NCBI GenBank assembly: GCA_963724495.1
Contig: CAVRUZ010000006.1
Coordinates: 186,001-250,000, forward strand
DNA length: 64,000 nucleotides
From: CAVRUZ01 sp963724495
Lineage (GTDB): Bacteria > Actinomycetota > Actinomycetes > Propionibacteriales > DAIQRJ01
Direction of reading: 5' to 3'
Shown here: piece after piece, positions 1 through 8,002 of the stretch
Position numbering within the stretch: position 1 is the first letter of the stretch
Layout of the letters: each line of letters starts with the position of its first letter
Notes under the pieces: model-generated
Told to the model about the DNA's origin: nothing
What the model saw: the letters and a program-made list of their open reading frames with translations, nothing else
Databases searched by the model: none
Position numbers and translations under genes: made by a program

Positions 1-756
1 GGTGGGCGGCGAGAGCCAGTACTGGTCGGTGTTCGAGGCGCCTGCCCGCCAGCCCACGCCCGCAACCTCCACCTCGAACCGGCTGTGCGGTGGATCGCCG
101 ACGGACGTGATCTCCGCGGTGACCACCGTGTCGTTCCGGGTGACGGCGCTGACGATGACGCCGTAGCGGCCGGCCGCCTGTACCAGTCGGCGAACGCTGA
201 TCTCGGTGAAGTCGCCGAGAAACGCGCGCAGCAGGTCGATCGGGGCCATCGAGGCACGTGCAAGCCAGGTCTCGAAGTCGTCGCTCGTGCGCGGCTCGGT
301 CCAGCGCAGCCTGGCAGTGAGCGCCCGACCGTACGGACGCTCGGCGAGGATGCGGCGGATGTCGGAGTGCGCAGGCGCGTGCCGGAGCGGGAACCCGACC
401 ATGCCGACGCTCTCGGCGTAGGCGGCGTGGGCGGCGAACGACTCCGCTTCCTCGTGGCTCGACGCGCCAGGCGGAACCGCGTACACGTGCAGCCCGGCCT
501 GCAGGCACATACGGACGATCTCGCCGTACGCACCAAGGGGAGACCCGATGAGGACGGCGCTGAGATCGGACTCCGACAGCATGGCGCGAACCTCGGTGTA
601 GGCGCCTTCGAGGCGATACCGGTCGCGAATGCCCTCGGCCAGGGCAGCGTCGGACTCGCACACGGCGACGGTCACCAACGGCCCGCCGACGAGATCACGC
701 CAGAGGGACGAGGTGGCTCCCCAGCCGATGGAGCCCACACGAAGACGGCGCTCCAT
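1..756 (-). CDS. Gfo/Idh/MocA-family oxidoreductase (3' end beyond window)
   Basis: Reading the minus strand from an ATG at 754-756 gives 252 residues without a stop to the window edge. A purine-rich GGAGGTG lies about 8 bases upstream of the ATG. The N-terminal half has a Rossmann-like alternation (VGSIGWG near residue 7, then AVLIGSPLGAYGEIV and QAGLHVY around residues 56-80), as in Gfo/Idh/MocA sugar dehydrogenases; GFPLRHAPAHSDIRRIL follows the usual course of the domain boundary. The position of the family's EKP motif reads AVPPGAS, so the usual catalytic-site lysine is missing; the protein may be a divergent or non-catalytic member. It lies downstream of the dioxygenase gene on the same strand with a 135 bp gap (757-891). 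Substrate unknown. Confidence 0.8.
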   Translation of the reverse strand, partial: MERRLRVGSIGWGATSSLWRDLVGGPLVTVAVCESDAALAEGIRDRYRLEGAYTEVRAMLSESDLSAVLIGSPLGAYGEIVRMCLQAGLHVYAVPPGASSHEEAESFAAHAAYAESVGMVGFPLRHAPAHSDIRRILAERPYGRALTARLRWTEPRTSDDFETWLARASMAPIDLLRAFLGDFTEISVRRLVQAAGRYGVIVSAVTRNDTVVTAEITSVGDPPHSRFEVEVAGVGWRAGASNTDQYWLSPPT

Positions 757-891
757 CCTGTTTCACCTCCGCGAGCGAGCGCGCGAAGACGACCTCCTCG
801 CCCCGACCTGTTCAGCCATCCTTACCCACGTCGTGGGCACCGGCAAGCATGCCGGCGTCGTCGACGGCCCGGAGCGAAGTCCAGCGGACAT

Positions 892-1818
892 TCAGCGGTG
901 ACAGCCGCCTTCTCGGTCGGGTCGCACCCAAGCCTGGTGATGATCCTCAATCCCCTTGTAGGCATAGGGATCCCGGCCGGCGACGAGGGTGATGTCCCGA
1001 TCGTCGACCTTGGCCATGTGCTCGCCTTCGCGTGGATTGCGCCATGGCAGCAGCGACTGAGCGCTCATGTAGTGGTTCACGAACGATCGCCGAAATCCCT
1101 TGGCCCCGTTGTTGGGCAGCGAGCGGTGCAGCAGGTAGCCGTTGAACAGCACCACCGAGCCGGCGGGCACCTGAACGGGGACGGCGTCGGCCTCGGTGTA
1201 GGGGAAGCCGAACAACTCATCGGAGCAGTCGAAGCGCTCGTCGTCGTGTTCGCGGTCGGGGTAGATCACGCCCGGCGCGTGCGAACCAGGCAGCACCCAC
1301 AGGCAGCCGTTGTCGACGTTGGCGTCGTCCAGGGCCATCCACGCGGCTGTGAGCGAGCGGTCACGCGTGGGGATGTAGTACTCGTCCTGGTGCCAGGCCT
1401 GGCCGGGCTTGCCCTCGGCCTTGATGAACAGCATCGACTGCATGGCCTTGACGTCCGGCCCGATCACCCGGGTGAGCGCCTCGACGATCTTCGGCTGCGC
1501 GAGCTGGCGCCGGAAGACCTCCGACAACTTGTGCGGGAAGTGGATGCAGAGGAACTTTCGCATCGCCTCCTCGTCGGACTCGTCCGGAGCGACGACGCGC
1601 TTCTCCCCACCCAGGTCACCGAGCTCGCCGCGGACGAGGCGTACCGTCTCGGCGTTCATCTCGGCCAGTTCGTCCGCGGACAGGCACGGGCTCAGCACCG
1701 CGAAGCCGTCGCGGGCGAACGACGCGGCGAAGGCGTCGTCGACGCGGTCGAACAGCGCGATCCCGTCCTTCGTGGTCGCCGGTGCGGTGGTGCCGAGCGG
1801 TGCGGTGGTGACAGTCAT
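892..1818 (-). CDS. Phytanoyl-CoA dioxygenase (PhyH) family protein
   Basis: 308 residues from an ATG at 1816-1818 with GGAGG about 5 bases upstream; the reading frame is open further upstream but that stretch is low quality. Fe(II)/2-oxoglutarate oxygenases of this family use an HxD...H triad; I see WHQDEYYIP (His and Asp) in the middle and LFNGYLLHRSLPNN, with the distal His, near residue 230, followed by RRSFVNHYMSA where the 2-oxoglutarate-binding Arg is expected. The fold family is secure, the substrate is not: relatives act on lipids, secondary metabolites or small acids. It is divergent from the AraC regulator (88 bp apart) and followed by a Gfo/Idh gene, so it is probably under that regulator and part of a carbohydrate or polyol pathway (inference). 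Confidence 0.85.
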   Translation of the reverse strand: MTVTTAPLGTTAPATTKDGIALFDRVDDAFAASFARDGFAVLSPCLSADELAEMNAETVRLVRGELGDLGGEKRVVAPDESDEEAMRKFLCIHFPHKLSEVFRRQLAQPKIVEALTRVIGPDVKAMQSMLFIKAEGKPGQAWHQDEYYIPTRDRSLTAAWMALDDANVDNGCLWVLPGSHAPGVIYPDREHDDERFDCSDELFGFPYTEADAVPVQVPAGSVVLFNGYLLHRSLPNNGAKGFRRSFVNHYMSAQSLLPWRNPREGEHMAKVDDRDITLVAGRDPYAYKGIEDHHQAWVRPDREGGCHR

Positions 1819-1906
1819 CGATCCTCCGAGCGTGGGCATGTCCTTCCATCGTGCCCCGCACGTCGGCGGTCCACCATGCCCGGAGAGCGCACTAACCTGT
1901 CTGATC
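1819..1906. promoter_or_regulatory. Divergent promoter region, dioxygenase / AraC regulator
   Basis: 88 bp between the divergent starts of the PhyH-type dioxygenase (minus) and the AraC-family regulator (plus). AraC proteins usually bind such shared regions. I do not see a clear operator repeat, so the site is inferred from gene layout only. Confidence 0.4.
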
Positions 1907-2821
1907 ATGACATCGGCCGATCCGCTTCCCGACCCGATCGGCCTCGCCTGCCGAACCGGTGCCTGGGGCGCGTTCGAGTATCCAGCCGGGTCGTCGTTCG
2001 GTCCGGTGCGGCTGGACGACTTCGAGTTCGTGTGGGTCATCAGTGGCGAGGCGACCTGCACGATCGTGACCTCCGACGGTGTGACCAGGACTGAACACCT
2101 CACGCCTGGGCTGCTACTGCTGGTGTGCCCCGGGAGCGTCCAGACCTACTCCTGGTCGGAGCACGGCCCGACCGTCCATGGCTTCGTCCACTTCCGGCTC
2201 GCAGACTCGGCGGCCGCCCGGGCGCAGTCCTGGCCGCTCGTCCGGTCGGTGGAGCCCGGCAGCACGTCGGCGGCCCTGTGCCACGAGCTCGTGCGGCTGG
2301 CGCCGTCGGCCGGCGCGGCGCTGACCACCGACGACCTGCGCACGATGGAGGCCGCCTGCACGCTGTTGTTGCTGCTGTTCGTGTCCGGCGCCCCGCCCGA
2401 GCTGCAGCACCCGACCCACCTGGTGCACCTGGAGCAGTGGATCTCAGCGAAGTGGCGCGCCGCCGGCCCGATGTCCCCGCTGCCGCTGGACCAACTCGCC
2501 GCCGCCGTGAACGTGTCGCCGGGACACCTGTCGCGGTTGACGCGCGCCGCTTTCGGTGTCGGACCGGTCGCCGCCGTCGAGGCGGCTCGCCTGCACCGGG
2601 CGGCCGCGCTGCTGACCCGGTCCAACCTCACCGTTGGACAGGTCGCCGATGCCTGCGGGTTCGGCTCGCCGTTCTACCTCTCGCGCCGCTTCCGCGCCGC
2701 CTTCGGCCGCCCGCCGTCGGCCTACCGCCGCGACCCGACCCCGCGGCCGCCGTTGCCCGGACAGACCCCCGCCCAAGCCGCCGCCCTCGCGAGCTGGTGC
2801 GCCCGCACGCAGTCGCCCTGA
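1907..2821 (+). CDS. AraC-family transcriptional regulator
   Basis: 304 residues from the ATG at 1907. Residues about 20-120 look like the AraC cupin ligand-binding domain (SGEATCTIV, LTPGLLLLVCPGSVQTY). The C-terminal 100 residues hold two helix-turn-helices: LDQLAAAVNVSPGHLSRL and, after a linker, LTVGQVADACGFGSPFYLSR followed by FRAAFGRPPSAYRRD, the classical AraC signature. The frame is open upstream but the upstream part is antisense to the dioxygenase, so the ATG just after the divergent promoter is the sensible start. It probably senses a small sugar-like ligand and controls the flanking oxidoreductase/dioxygenase genes. Confidence 0.88.
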   Translation: MTSADPLPDPIGLACRTGAWGAFEYPAGSSFGPVRLDDFEFVWVISGEATCTIVTSDGVTRTEHLTPGLLLLVCPGSVQTYSWSEHGPTVHGFVHFRLADSAAARAQSWPLVRSVEPGSTSAALCHELVRLAPSAGAALTTDDLRTMEAACTLLLLLFVSGAPPELQHPTHLVHLEQWISAKWRAAGPMSPLPLDQLAAAVNVSPGHLSRLTRAAFGVGPVAAVEAARLHRAAALLTRSNLTVGQVADACGFGSPFYLSRRFRAAFGRPPSAYRRDPTPRPPLPGQTPAQAAALASWCARTQSP

Positions 2822-2841
2822 CCGCCCCGAGTCCCGCCTTC

Positions 2842-2911
2842 CGCTGAGAACGTGCCGCTCAATCGCGAATAGGTCCCCTTCAGCGCGGCGATTGAGGGCA
2901 TGTATTCAGCG
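2842..2911. repeat. Hairpin repeat element, copy A
   Basis: A left arm at 2842-2866 (CGCTGAGAACGTGCCGCTC then AATCGC) and a right arm at 2888-2911 pair over 24 base pairs with one mismatch, one bulged G and two G-T pairs, around a 21-base loop. The right arm ends one base from the stop of the damaged DUF559 gene. The core TTGAGCGGCACGTTYTCAGC (reverse of the left arm) recurs at copies B (3927-3947) and C (39175-39196). It lies between two converging stops, so it could also work as a bidirectional terminator, but there is no T-run. Confidence 0.75.
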
Positions 2912-2912
2912 T

Positions 2913-3799
2913 TCAGGCGGCTCGTCGGCGCCGTGAACGCGCCAGTGCCTGACGTATCTCCTGGACGAAAGCTCCAGGTTCGTTCACCAGACGGGACCAG
3001 GTGAACCGCAGAACGTCCCAGCCAGCGATCACCAACGCGTTCTGGCGGATCCGGTCGCTCTCGAAGACCTCGCTGTTGTCATGGTGCAATCGGCCGTCGA
3101 TCTCCACCGCGAGCCGCTCAGCCGGGAACGCGATGTCGACGTAGTAGCGGCGGCCGCGTCTCTCGACCGGGTAGTTGCCGACCCAGCCGAGCACCCTCGC
3201 TTCCCTGAGGATCTTGTGCGCCAACCGCTCCGCCGCCGACCAGGGCTCGTCGCGAGAGTCCAGCACGTGCCGCCGCCGGTCCATGTTTCCTTTGCGGTGT
3301 GGGCTCCGCCGCAGGGCGTACCAGAGGTCGGGAAGACGTACCTGCCGCATGAGCAGCGCTCGATCAATCGCGGACGGGCCGACCTCGTCGACCGACAGAT
3401 CGAGGGCGGTGAGCGCGGGAACGGTGACCCGAAGCGGTCCCACGAAGCCGGTCGAGGTCGAGCGGGATGTTCCTGCGGTTGAAGGAGAGTCCTTCGGCAT
3501 GCACGCGAGACCTGACGCCTGACACACGCACGAGTGGACTCTGCAGCTCCGGCCAGAACGTGAGCATCGCCGCGAGCTCGTGTGTCAGGACCGCCTGTGG
3601 ATGACGGAGCATGACCGCTCGGCCAAGAAGCAGCGGAGTGAGCGGAAGAGTGGCGTCCGCGTAGATCCCCGGAAGGACGACTCTCAGGTGCCCGTTGCGC
3701 AGCATCCGATCCAGCGTGCCTGTCCAGACCGCCGACCGACTGCCGCTGGACCAGGCCGTGGTGCTCGATGAGGTCCTCGAGGCCACCTGAAGTACGCAT
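2913..3799 (-). pseudogene. DUF559 endonuclease-like protein with AbiEi-type N-terminus, frameshifted
   Basis: Three minus-strand frames together give one protein of about 295 residues. The first frame gives an N-terminal helix (GGLEDLIEHHGLVQRQ); after a +1 shift near 3730-3745 comes MLRNGHLRVVLPGIYADA and AVLTHELAAMLTFWPEL, the winged-helix region seen in AbiEi-like antitoxins; after another +1 shift near 3443-3465 comes the Vsr/DUF559 nuclease-like domain with NYPVERRGRRYYVDIAF, RLAVEIDGRLHH and WDVLRFTWSRL. The D...ExD/G pattern of the PD-(D/E)xK fold is present. Family members are often strain-specific and degraded. The two shifts may be real decay or sequence error. Related hairpins sit immediately downstream (2842-2911) and upstream (3871-3947), so the gene looks like the cargo of a small repeat-flanked unit. 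Confidence 0.75.
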
Positions 3800-3870
3800 G
3801 CGTAAAGGCTCGGCCGTCCAACGGCGATCCACCGAGACGACTTCAGTTCTGTGGACCGCGGCCTCGGGTT

Positions 3871-3947
3871 CGCTGGAAAGGTGACTCCCAATGGCGTGCG
3901 ACCGGCTTTCGGTGGCGAATCAGGCCTTGAGCGGCACGTTTTCAGCG
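3871..3947. repeat. Hairpin repeat element, copy B
   Basis: The right arm TTGAGCGGCACGTTTTCAGC (3927-3946, then G) matches the reverse of copy A's left arm at 20 of 21 positions. The left arm starts at 3871 with CGCTGGAAAGGTG and pairs with 3935-3947 at 12 of 13 positions (one G-T), then becomes irregular. It lies on the 5' side of the DUF559 gene, in inverted orientation to copy A's conserved arm, so the gene is bracketed. Confidence 0.7.
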
Positions 3948-3980
3948 GATCGCGGCTCAGATGCGCCTGAGCGCCCGGCT

Positions 3981-5084
3981 TCAGCTGGCGAAGTAGCTGA
4001 AGTCCGCCAGCGGCATGAGCGCCGGGCGCTCGAAGGTGCTGTCGATGTCGACGGCCTTGCCGGCGTGGGCGGCCTCGATGACGCTCTCCATCACGTCGAG
4101 CCCGTGATAGCCCATCTCGGCGCTCGCCCGGTGCGGCTCGTCGTGCCGGATGGCGCGGGCCATGTCGGCGACGCCGGTGCCGCGCTGGGTCTCCTTGATG
4201 CCCGCGGTGGGCGGGCTGGTCTCCCAGGTACCGCCCGGGGTGAACACGTCCACGTCACCGGCGAAGGTATTGGGATCCGGCACCGAGACCGAGCCGTCGG
4301 CGCCCCAGATCTCGACGCGGGGAACGCGTGAGGAGTGCACGTCGAACGTGGCGATCAGCGTCGACAGCGCACCGCTCTCGTGCTCGAGCGACGCCGTGAC
4401 ATGGGTGTCCACGTCGACCTCGATCACGTGGCCGGCGTTGACGCCCGAGCTCACGGTCCGCTCCTTCCACGACGGCCGGGCGAACGCCGTGACCCGCCGG
4501 ACCGGCCCGAGCAATTGCAGCAACGTCGCGATGTAGTACGGACCGACGTCGTACAGCGGCCCGGCGCCTTCCTGGTAGAAGAAGTCGGGGTTGGGGTGCC
4601 AGTTGTCCGGGCCGCGCCCGATGAAGAACGCCGACGCGGCGATCGCCTCACCCACGCGCCCGGAGTCGATGATCTGGCGGGCGGTCTGGATGCCCGTCCC
4701 GAGGACGGTGTCGGGCGCGCATCCCACCCGAACGCCCTTGGCCTTCGCCGCGGTGAGGATCTTCTTGCCGTCGTGGCTCGTGGTCGCGAACGGCTTCTCG
4801 GTGTAGACGTGCCGGCCGCCGTCGATCGCGGCGAGCGTCACGTCGGCGTGTGCCGACGGGATGGTCAGGTTCACCGCAAGGTCGACGTCGCTGGCGCCGG
4901 TGGTCGCCTCGTCGACGGTCATCGCCCTGGCGCCGGGCGACGTCGCTGCGACCTCGACCGCCTTCTCGGTGATGACGTCGGCGACTCCGACCACACGTAC
5001 GCCGGGAAGCTGGCCGAGCATCTTCACGTAGATCGCGGAGATGTTGCCGGCCCCGATCAGGGCAACCCTCAGGTCGTCGGTCAT
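3981..5084 (-). CDS. Gfo/Idh/MocA-family NAD(P)-dependent oxidoreductase
   Basis: 367 residues from ATG 5084 with GGGAGG upstream. N-terminal dinucleotide-binding motif VALIGAGNISAIY (residues 6-18), then IDGGRHVYTEKPFATT containing the catalytic EKP lysine, and GPLYDVGPYYIATLLQLLG, the Gfo/Idh signature (GPLYDVGPY) at the start of the substrate domain. The family oxidises or epimerises sugars, inositols and related polyols. It starts 2 bp after the stop of the TIM-barrel isomerase gene, so the two are co-transcribed; this isomerase/dehydrogenase pairing is typical of inositol-, xylose- or keto-sugar catabolic operons. Unlike the related gene at the window start it keeps the EKP motif. Substrate not deducible. 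Confidence 0.9.
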   Translation of the reverse strand: MTDDLRVALIGAGNISAIYVKMLGQLPGVRVVGVADVITEKAVEVAATSPGARAMTVDEATTGASDVDLAVNLTIPSAHADVTLAAIDGGRHVYTEKPFATTSHDGKKILTAAKAKGVRVGCAPDTVLGTGIQTARQIIDSGRVGEAIAASAFFIGRGPDNWHPNPDFFYQEGAGPLYDVGPYYIATLLQLLGPVRRVTAFARPSWKERTVSSGVNAGHVIEVDVDTHVTASLEHESGALSTLIATFDVHSSRVPRVEIWGADGSVSVPDPNTFAGDVDVFTPGGTWETSPPTAGIKETQRGTGVADMARAIRHDEPHRASAEMGYHGLDVMESVIEAAHAGKAVDIDSTFERPALMPLADFSYFAS

Positions 5085-5086
5085 GC

Positions 5087-5896
5087 TCAGGCCTCCCAGC
5101 TGGAGTAGCCGTCGTCGACGAGCCGCTGGGCGCCCGCGCGGGCCGCCTCGAACACGTCGGTCGCGCACTCGTCGAGCTCGATGATGTGCCAGCCGATGCC
5201 ACTGCCGGCGGCGAGCGCCGACTCGTTGTCGACCGCGCCAGTGCCCACCGCAACCATCGGCGCCCGCTGCTCCAGCGTTCCCGGGCCGTCCTTGGCATGC
5301 ACGAGGTTCACCCGTGAGCCGATGCGGCTCACGATGTCGGCCGGCACCTGCCCGCCGACGTTCACCCAGTACAGGTCGACCTCCGCGAGCACGTCTGGGT
5401 CGGCGAAGCTGTACATCCGCTCCAGACCGGTCGTCCCGTCGGGCTGAACGGCCAGTTCGCTCCAGTGGTTGTGGAACCCGAACTTCTTGCCCCGCCTGGC
5501 GGCGTTCTCGGCGGCGGTGTTGACCGCTTCGGCGAACCGCTTCACGTCGTCGTTGGACTCCCAGTTCGTGTCGGCGAGCCCGGGGAACAGGCCCGGCGAC
5601 GGCGCGATCAGGATGTCGGTCCCGAGCGCGTCGAGCTCGTCGAGCACCACCTCGGCGTTCTCGCCGAGTGGGGCGAACCCGTGGGTCGAGCACGCCTTCA
5701 GCCCGGCGGCGTCCAGATCGGCCTTCAACGCCTCGGCGTTGGCGATCCTGGTCGCGGCGTCGGCGTTGGGGTCTCCGAGCCCGAACGGCTCGACGTAGCG
5801 AAAGCCCAGGCTCGCCGTCCTGGCCAGCGCCTTGGGCCGGTCGGCCGCAATCGCGTCACGGAAGGAGTAGAGCTGGACAGCCAAGGGCTGAGGCAT
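5087..5896 (-). CDS. Sugar phosphate isomerase/epimerase (AP endonuclease 2-like TIM barrel)
   Basis: 269 residues. It begins LAVQLYSFRDA, the usual first strand of xylose-isomerase-like TIM barrels, and carries LGFRYVEPFG, KACSTHGFAPLG, KKFGFHNHWSEL (metal-ligand His) and LAEVDLYWVNVGG (metal-ligand Glu/Asp) and SRVNLVHAKDG in the expected order. Family members isomerise or epimerise keto-sugars, inosose or similar compounds using a divalent metal. First gene of a two-gene operon with the Gfo/Idh oxidoreductase 2 bp downstream. The 267 bp upstream (5897-6163) separate it from the divergent carboxylase gene. Confidence 0.88.
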   Translation of the reverse strand: MPQPLAVQLYSFRDAIAADRPKALARTASLGFRYVEPFGLGDPNADAATRIANAEALKADLDAAGLKACSTHGFAPLGENAEVVLDELDALGTDILIAPSPGLFPGLADTNWESNDDVKRFAEAVNTAAENAARRGKKFGFHNHWSELAVQPDGTTGLERMYSFADPDVLAEVDLYWVNVGGQVPADIVSRIGSRVNLVHAKDGPGTLEQRAPMVAVGTGAVDNESALAAGSGIGWHIIELDECATDVFEAARAGAQRLVDDGYSSWEA

Positions 5897-6064
5897 GCGT
5901 GGTCACCGGCCTTCGTTGCGGATGTGGCCCTGTTGCGGATGAGGAGTGCGCCCGCGGCGACGGCCGACGTGGCGCTCGCCAGGCAACGTACCGTCCGGCG
6001 CGCGCAGGCTCTCGACCGGGGCCGCGAGGGCGTCCGGAGCAGGCCGTGAGGCCTCGGAGCACCT

Positions 6065-6070
6065 AGACTC
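6065..6070 (+). promoter_or_regulatory. Possible -10 element (TAGACT) upstream of the carboxylase gene
   Basis: TAGACT at 6065-6070 fits the actinobacterial sigma-70 -10 pattern (TANNNT) and would give a leader of about 85 bases to the GTG start at 6164. No convincing -35 is visible, and the motif lies inside an imperfect CGGAG...CTCCG inverted repeat. The rest of the 267 bp divergent region shows nothing else recognisable. Confidence 0.3.
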
Positions 6071-6163
6071 CGGTCGGTCGAGGCCCCCACTCGACCCCAG
6101 ATTTCAAATGGATTCGGCCCCAGCGCTTCCAGGACCCCATCGTTCACGGGAGGATCGCCGCCT

Positions 6164-7960
6164 GTGCCCCTGCAGAAGGTGCTGATCGCGAACCGCGGTG
6201 AGATCGCGGTGCGGATCGCCCGCGCGTGCACCGACGCCGGCCTGATCGCCGTGGGCGTGTATGCCGCTCCCGATCGTGACGCCCTGCACGTTCGCCGCTG
6301 CGACGAGGCCTTCTCCCTCGACGGCAGTTCGCCGGGCGACACCTACCTCAACATCGCCAAGATGGTCGACATCGCCCGCCGCTCGGGCGCTGACGCTGTG
6401 CACCCCGGCTACGGGTTCCTCGCCGAGAACGCGGACTTCGCCCGGGCCTGCATCGACGCCGGGCTCACCTGGATCGGGCCGCCGCCGGATGCCATCGACT
6501 CCCTCGGCGACAAAGTGTCGGCGCGCCACATCGCCGCCAAGGTGGGCGCACCCCTCGTCGCCGGTACCGCCGACCCGGTGGCCGACGAGGAGGCGGTGCT
6601 GGCGTTCGCCGACGAACACGGCCTGCCGATCGCGATCAAAGCCGCGTTCGGTGGCGGTGGGCGGGGGCTCAAGGTCGCCCGCACCCGCGAGGAGGTCGGC
6701 GAGCAGTTCGACTCGGCCGTCCGTGAGGCGATGGCGGCGTTCGGCCGCGGCGAGTGCTTCGTCGAGCGCTATCTCGACCGGCCGCGGCACGTCGAGACCC
6801 AGTGCCTCGCCGACTTCCACGGCAATGTCGTCGTCCTGTCCACCCGCGACTGCTCGCTGCAGCGACGCCACCAGAAGCTGATCGAGGAGGCACCGGCGCC
6901 GTTCCTCACGCAGGACCAGGTGGACACGCTCTACACGTCGTCAAAGGCGATCCTCACCGAGGCCGGCTACGTCGGGGCCGGCACCTGCGAGTTCCTCATC
7001 GGCACCGACGGCACGTTGAGCTTCCTCGAGGTGAACACCCGCCTGCAGGTGGAGCACACGGTCACCGAGGAGGTCACCGGCATCGACATCGTGCGGGAGA
7101 TGTTCCGGATCGCCGATGGCGAGAAGCTCGGCTACACCGACCCGCCGCCGCGCGGCCACTCGATCGAGTTCCGCATCAACGCCGAGGACCCCGGCCGCGG
7201 CTTCCTGCCCGCGCCCGGCCGGCTCACGTCCTGGCGGCCACCCGACGGGCCGGGTGTTCGGCTGGACTCCGGATACGGGCGGAACGAGACCGTCCCGGGC
7301 GCCTTCGACTCGCTGATCGCCAAGCTGATCGTGACCGGAGCCGACCGCGAGCAGGCGCTGCAGCGCTCCCGCCGGGCCCTGCGCGAGTTCCGGGTCAAGG
7401 GCATGCCGACGGTTCTCCCGTTCCACCGGGCGGTGGTCGACCACCCGGCGTTCACCGCCGAGGACGGCGACTTCGCCGTGCACACCGGCTGGATCGAGGG
7501 CGACTTCACCGACAGCAGCAACATCCCGCCGTACACGCCCGAGGGCGTGATGGTGGGCGACCCGGACGAGCGCACCCGAGTCGTGGTGGAGGTCGCCGGC
7601 CGGCGGCTGGAGGTCGCGCTGCCGGCGAGCTTCGGCGGTGCCGTCAACGACGCCGCCACCCAGGCCGCGTCCGGCGTGCGTCGCGCGGTCCGACGGGCCA
7701 CCCGCGACGGCCACGGCCGGTCGCATCCGCCCGCCGTCGCTTCCGGCCACGACCTCACCGCGCCGATGCAGGGCACGATCGTGCGGGTGGAGGTCGAGGA
7801 GGGCCAGGAAGTGACCGAAGGCGACCTCGTGATCGTGCTCGAGGCGATGAAGATGGAGCAACCGATCAAGGCGCACAGGTCCGGGACCGTACGGTCATTG
7901 TCAGCGAGTGTCGGTGACACGGTCACGGCCGGCCACGTCCTCGCCGCGATCGTCGACTAG
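6164..7960 (+). CDS. Acyl-CoA/acetyl-CoA carboxylase alpha subunit (biotin carboxylase + BCCP)
   Basis: 598 residues from GTG 6164, preceded by GGGAGGATC. Biotin carboxylase N-domain (KVLIANRGEIAVRIAR at residue 5), ATP-grasp with the glycine loop AAFGGGGRGLKV near residue 165 and LEVNTRLQVEHTVTEE near residue 290, biotin carboxylase C-domain (HSIEFRINAEDP), a short linker, and a C-terminal biotinyl domain with EAMKMEQP; the biotinylated lysine is residue 563. This is the AccA3/AccA1-type fused subunit of Actinobacteria. It carboxylates biotin with ATP and bicarbonate and hands the carboxyl group to a separate beta subunit (acetyl-, propionyl- or longer acyl-CoA). No beta subunit or epsilon chain is adjacent, which favours the housekeeping AccA3 type that serves several beta subunits. 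Confidence 0.92.
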   Translation: MPLQKVLIANRGEIAVRIARACTDAGLIAVGVYAAPDRDALHVRRCDEAFSLDGSSPGDTYLNIAKMVDIARRSGADAVHPGYGFLAENADFARACIDAGLTWIGPPPDAIDSLGDKVSARHIAAKVGAPLVAGTADPVADEEAVLAFADEHGLPIAIKAAFGGGGRGLKVARTREEVGEQFDSAVREAMAAFGRGECFVERYLDRPRHVETQCLADFHGNVVVLSTRDCSLQRRHQKLIEEAPAPFLTQDQVDTLYTSSKAILTEAGYVGAGTCEFLIGTDGTLSFLEVNTRLQVEHTVTEEVTGIDIVREMFRIADGEKLGYTDPPPRGHSIEFRINAEDPGRGFLPAPGRLTSWRPPDGPGVRLDSGYGRNETVPGAFDSLIAKLIVTGADREQALQRSRRALREFRVKGMPTVLPFHRAVVDHPAFTAEDGDFAVHTGWIEGDFTDSSNIPPYTPEGVMVGDPDERTRVVVEVAGRRLEVALPASFGGAVNDAATQAASGVRRAVRRATRDGHGRSHPPAVASGHDLTAPMQGTIVRVEVEEGQEVTEGDLVIVLEAMKMEQPIKAHRSGTVRSLSASVGDTVTAGHVLAAIVD

Positions 7961-8002
7961 ACGCGCAATCTGGATGCTGAACGCCCGGAAGGACGACTGC
8001 AG

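Noticed and set aside
1861..1906. Earlier starts for the AraC regulator
   Set aside because: The frame is open upstream but that stretch is antisense to the dioxygenase and would remove the divergent promoter.
85..2094. Long + strand open frame of 669 codons
   Set aside because: It is antisense to the Gfo/Idh and dioxygenase genes, has no family pattern and an Arg/Gly/His-rich composition typical of high-GC shadow frames.
3950..3985. Fourth copy of the hairpin repeat (CCTGAGCGCCCGGCTTCAGC)
   Set aside because: Only short words match, and it overlaps the 3' end of the Gfo/Idh gene, so chance similarity is likely.
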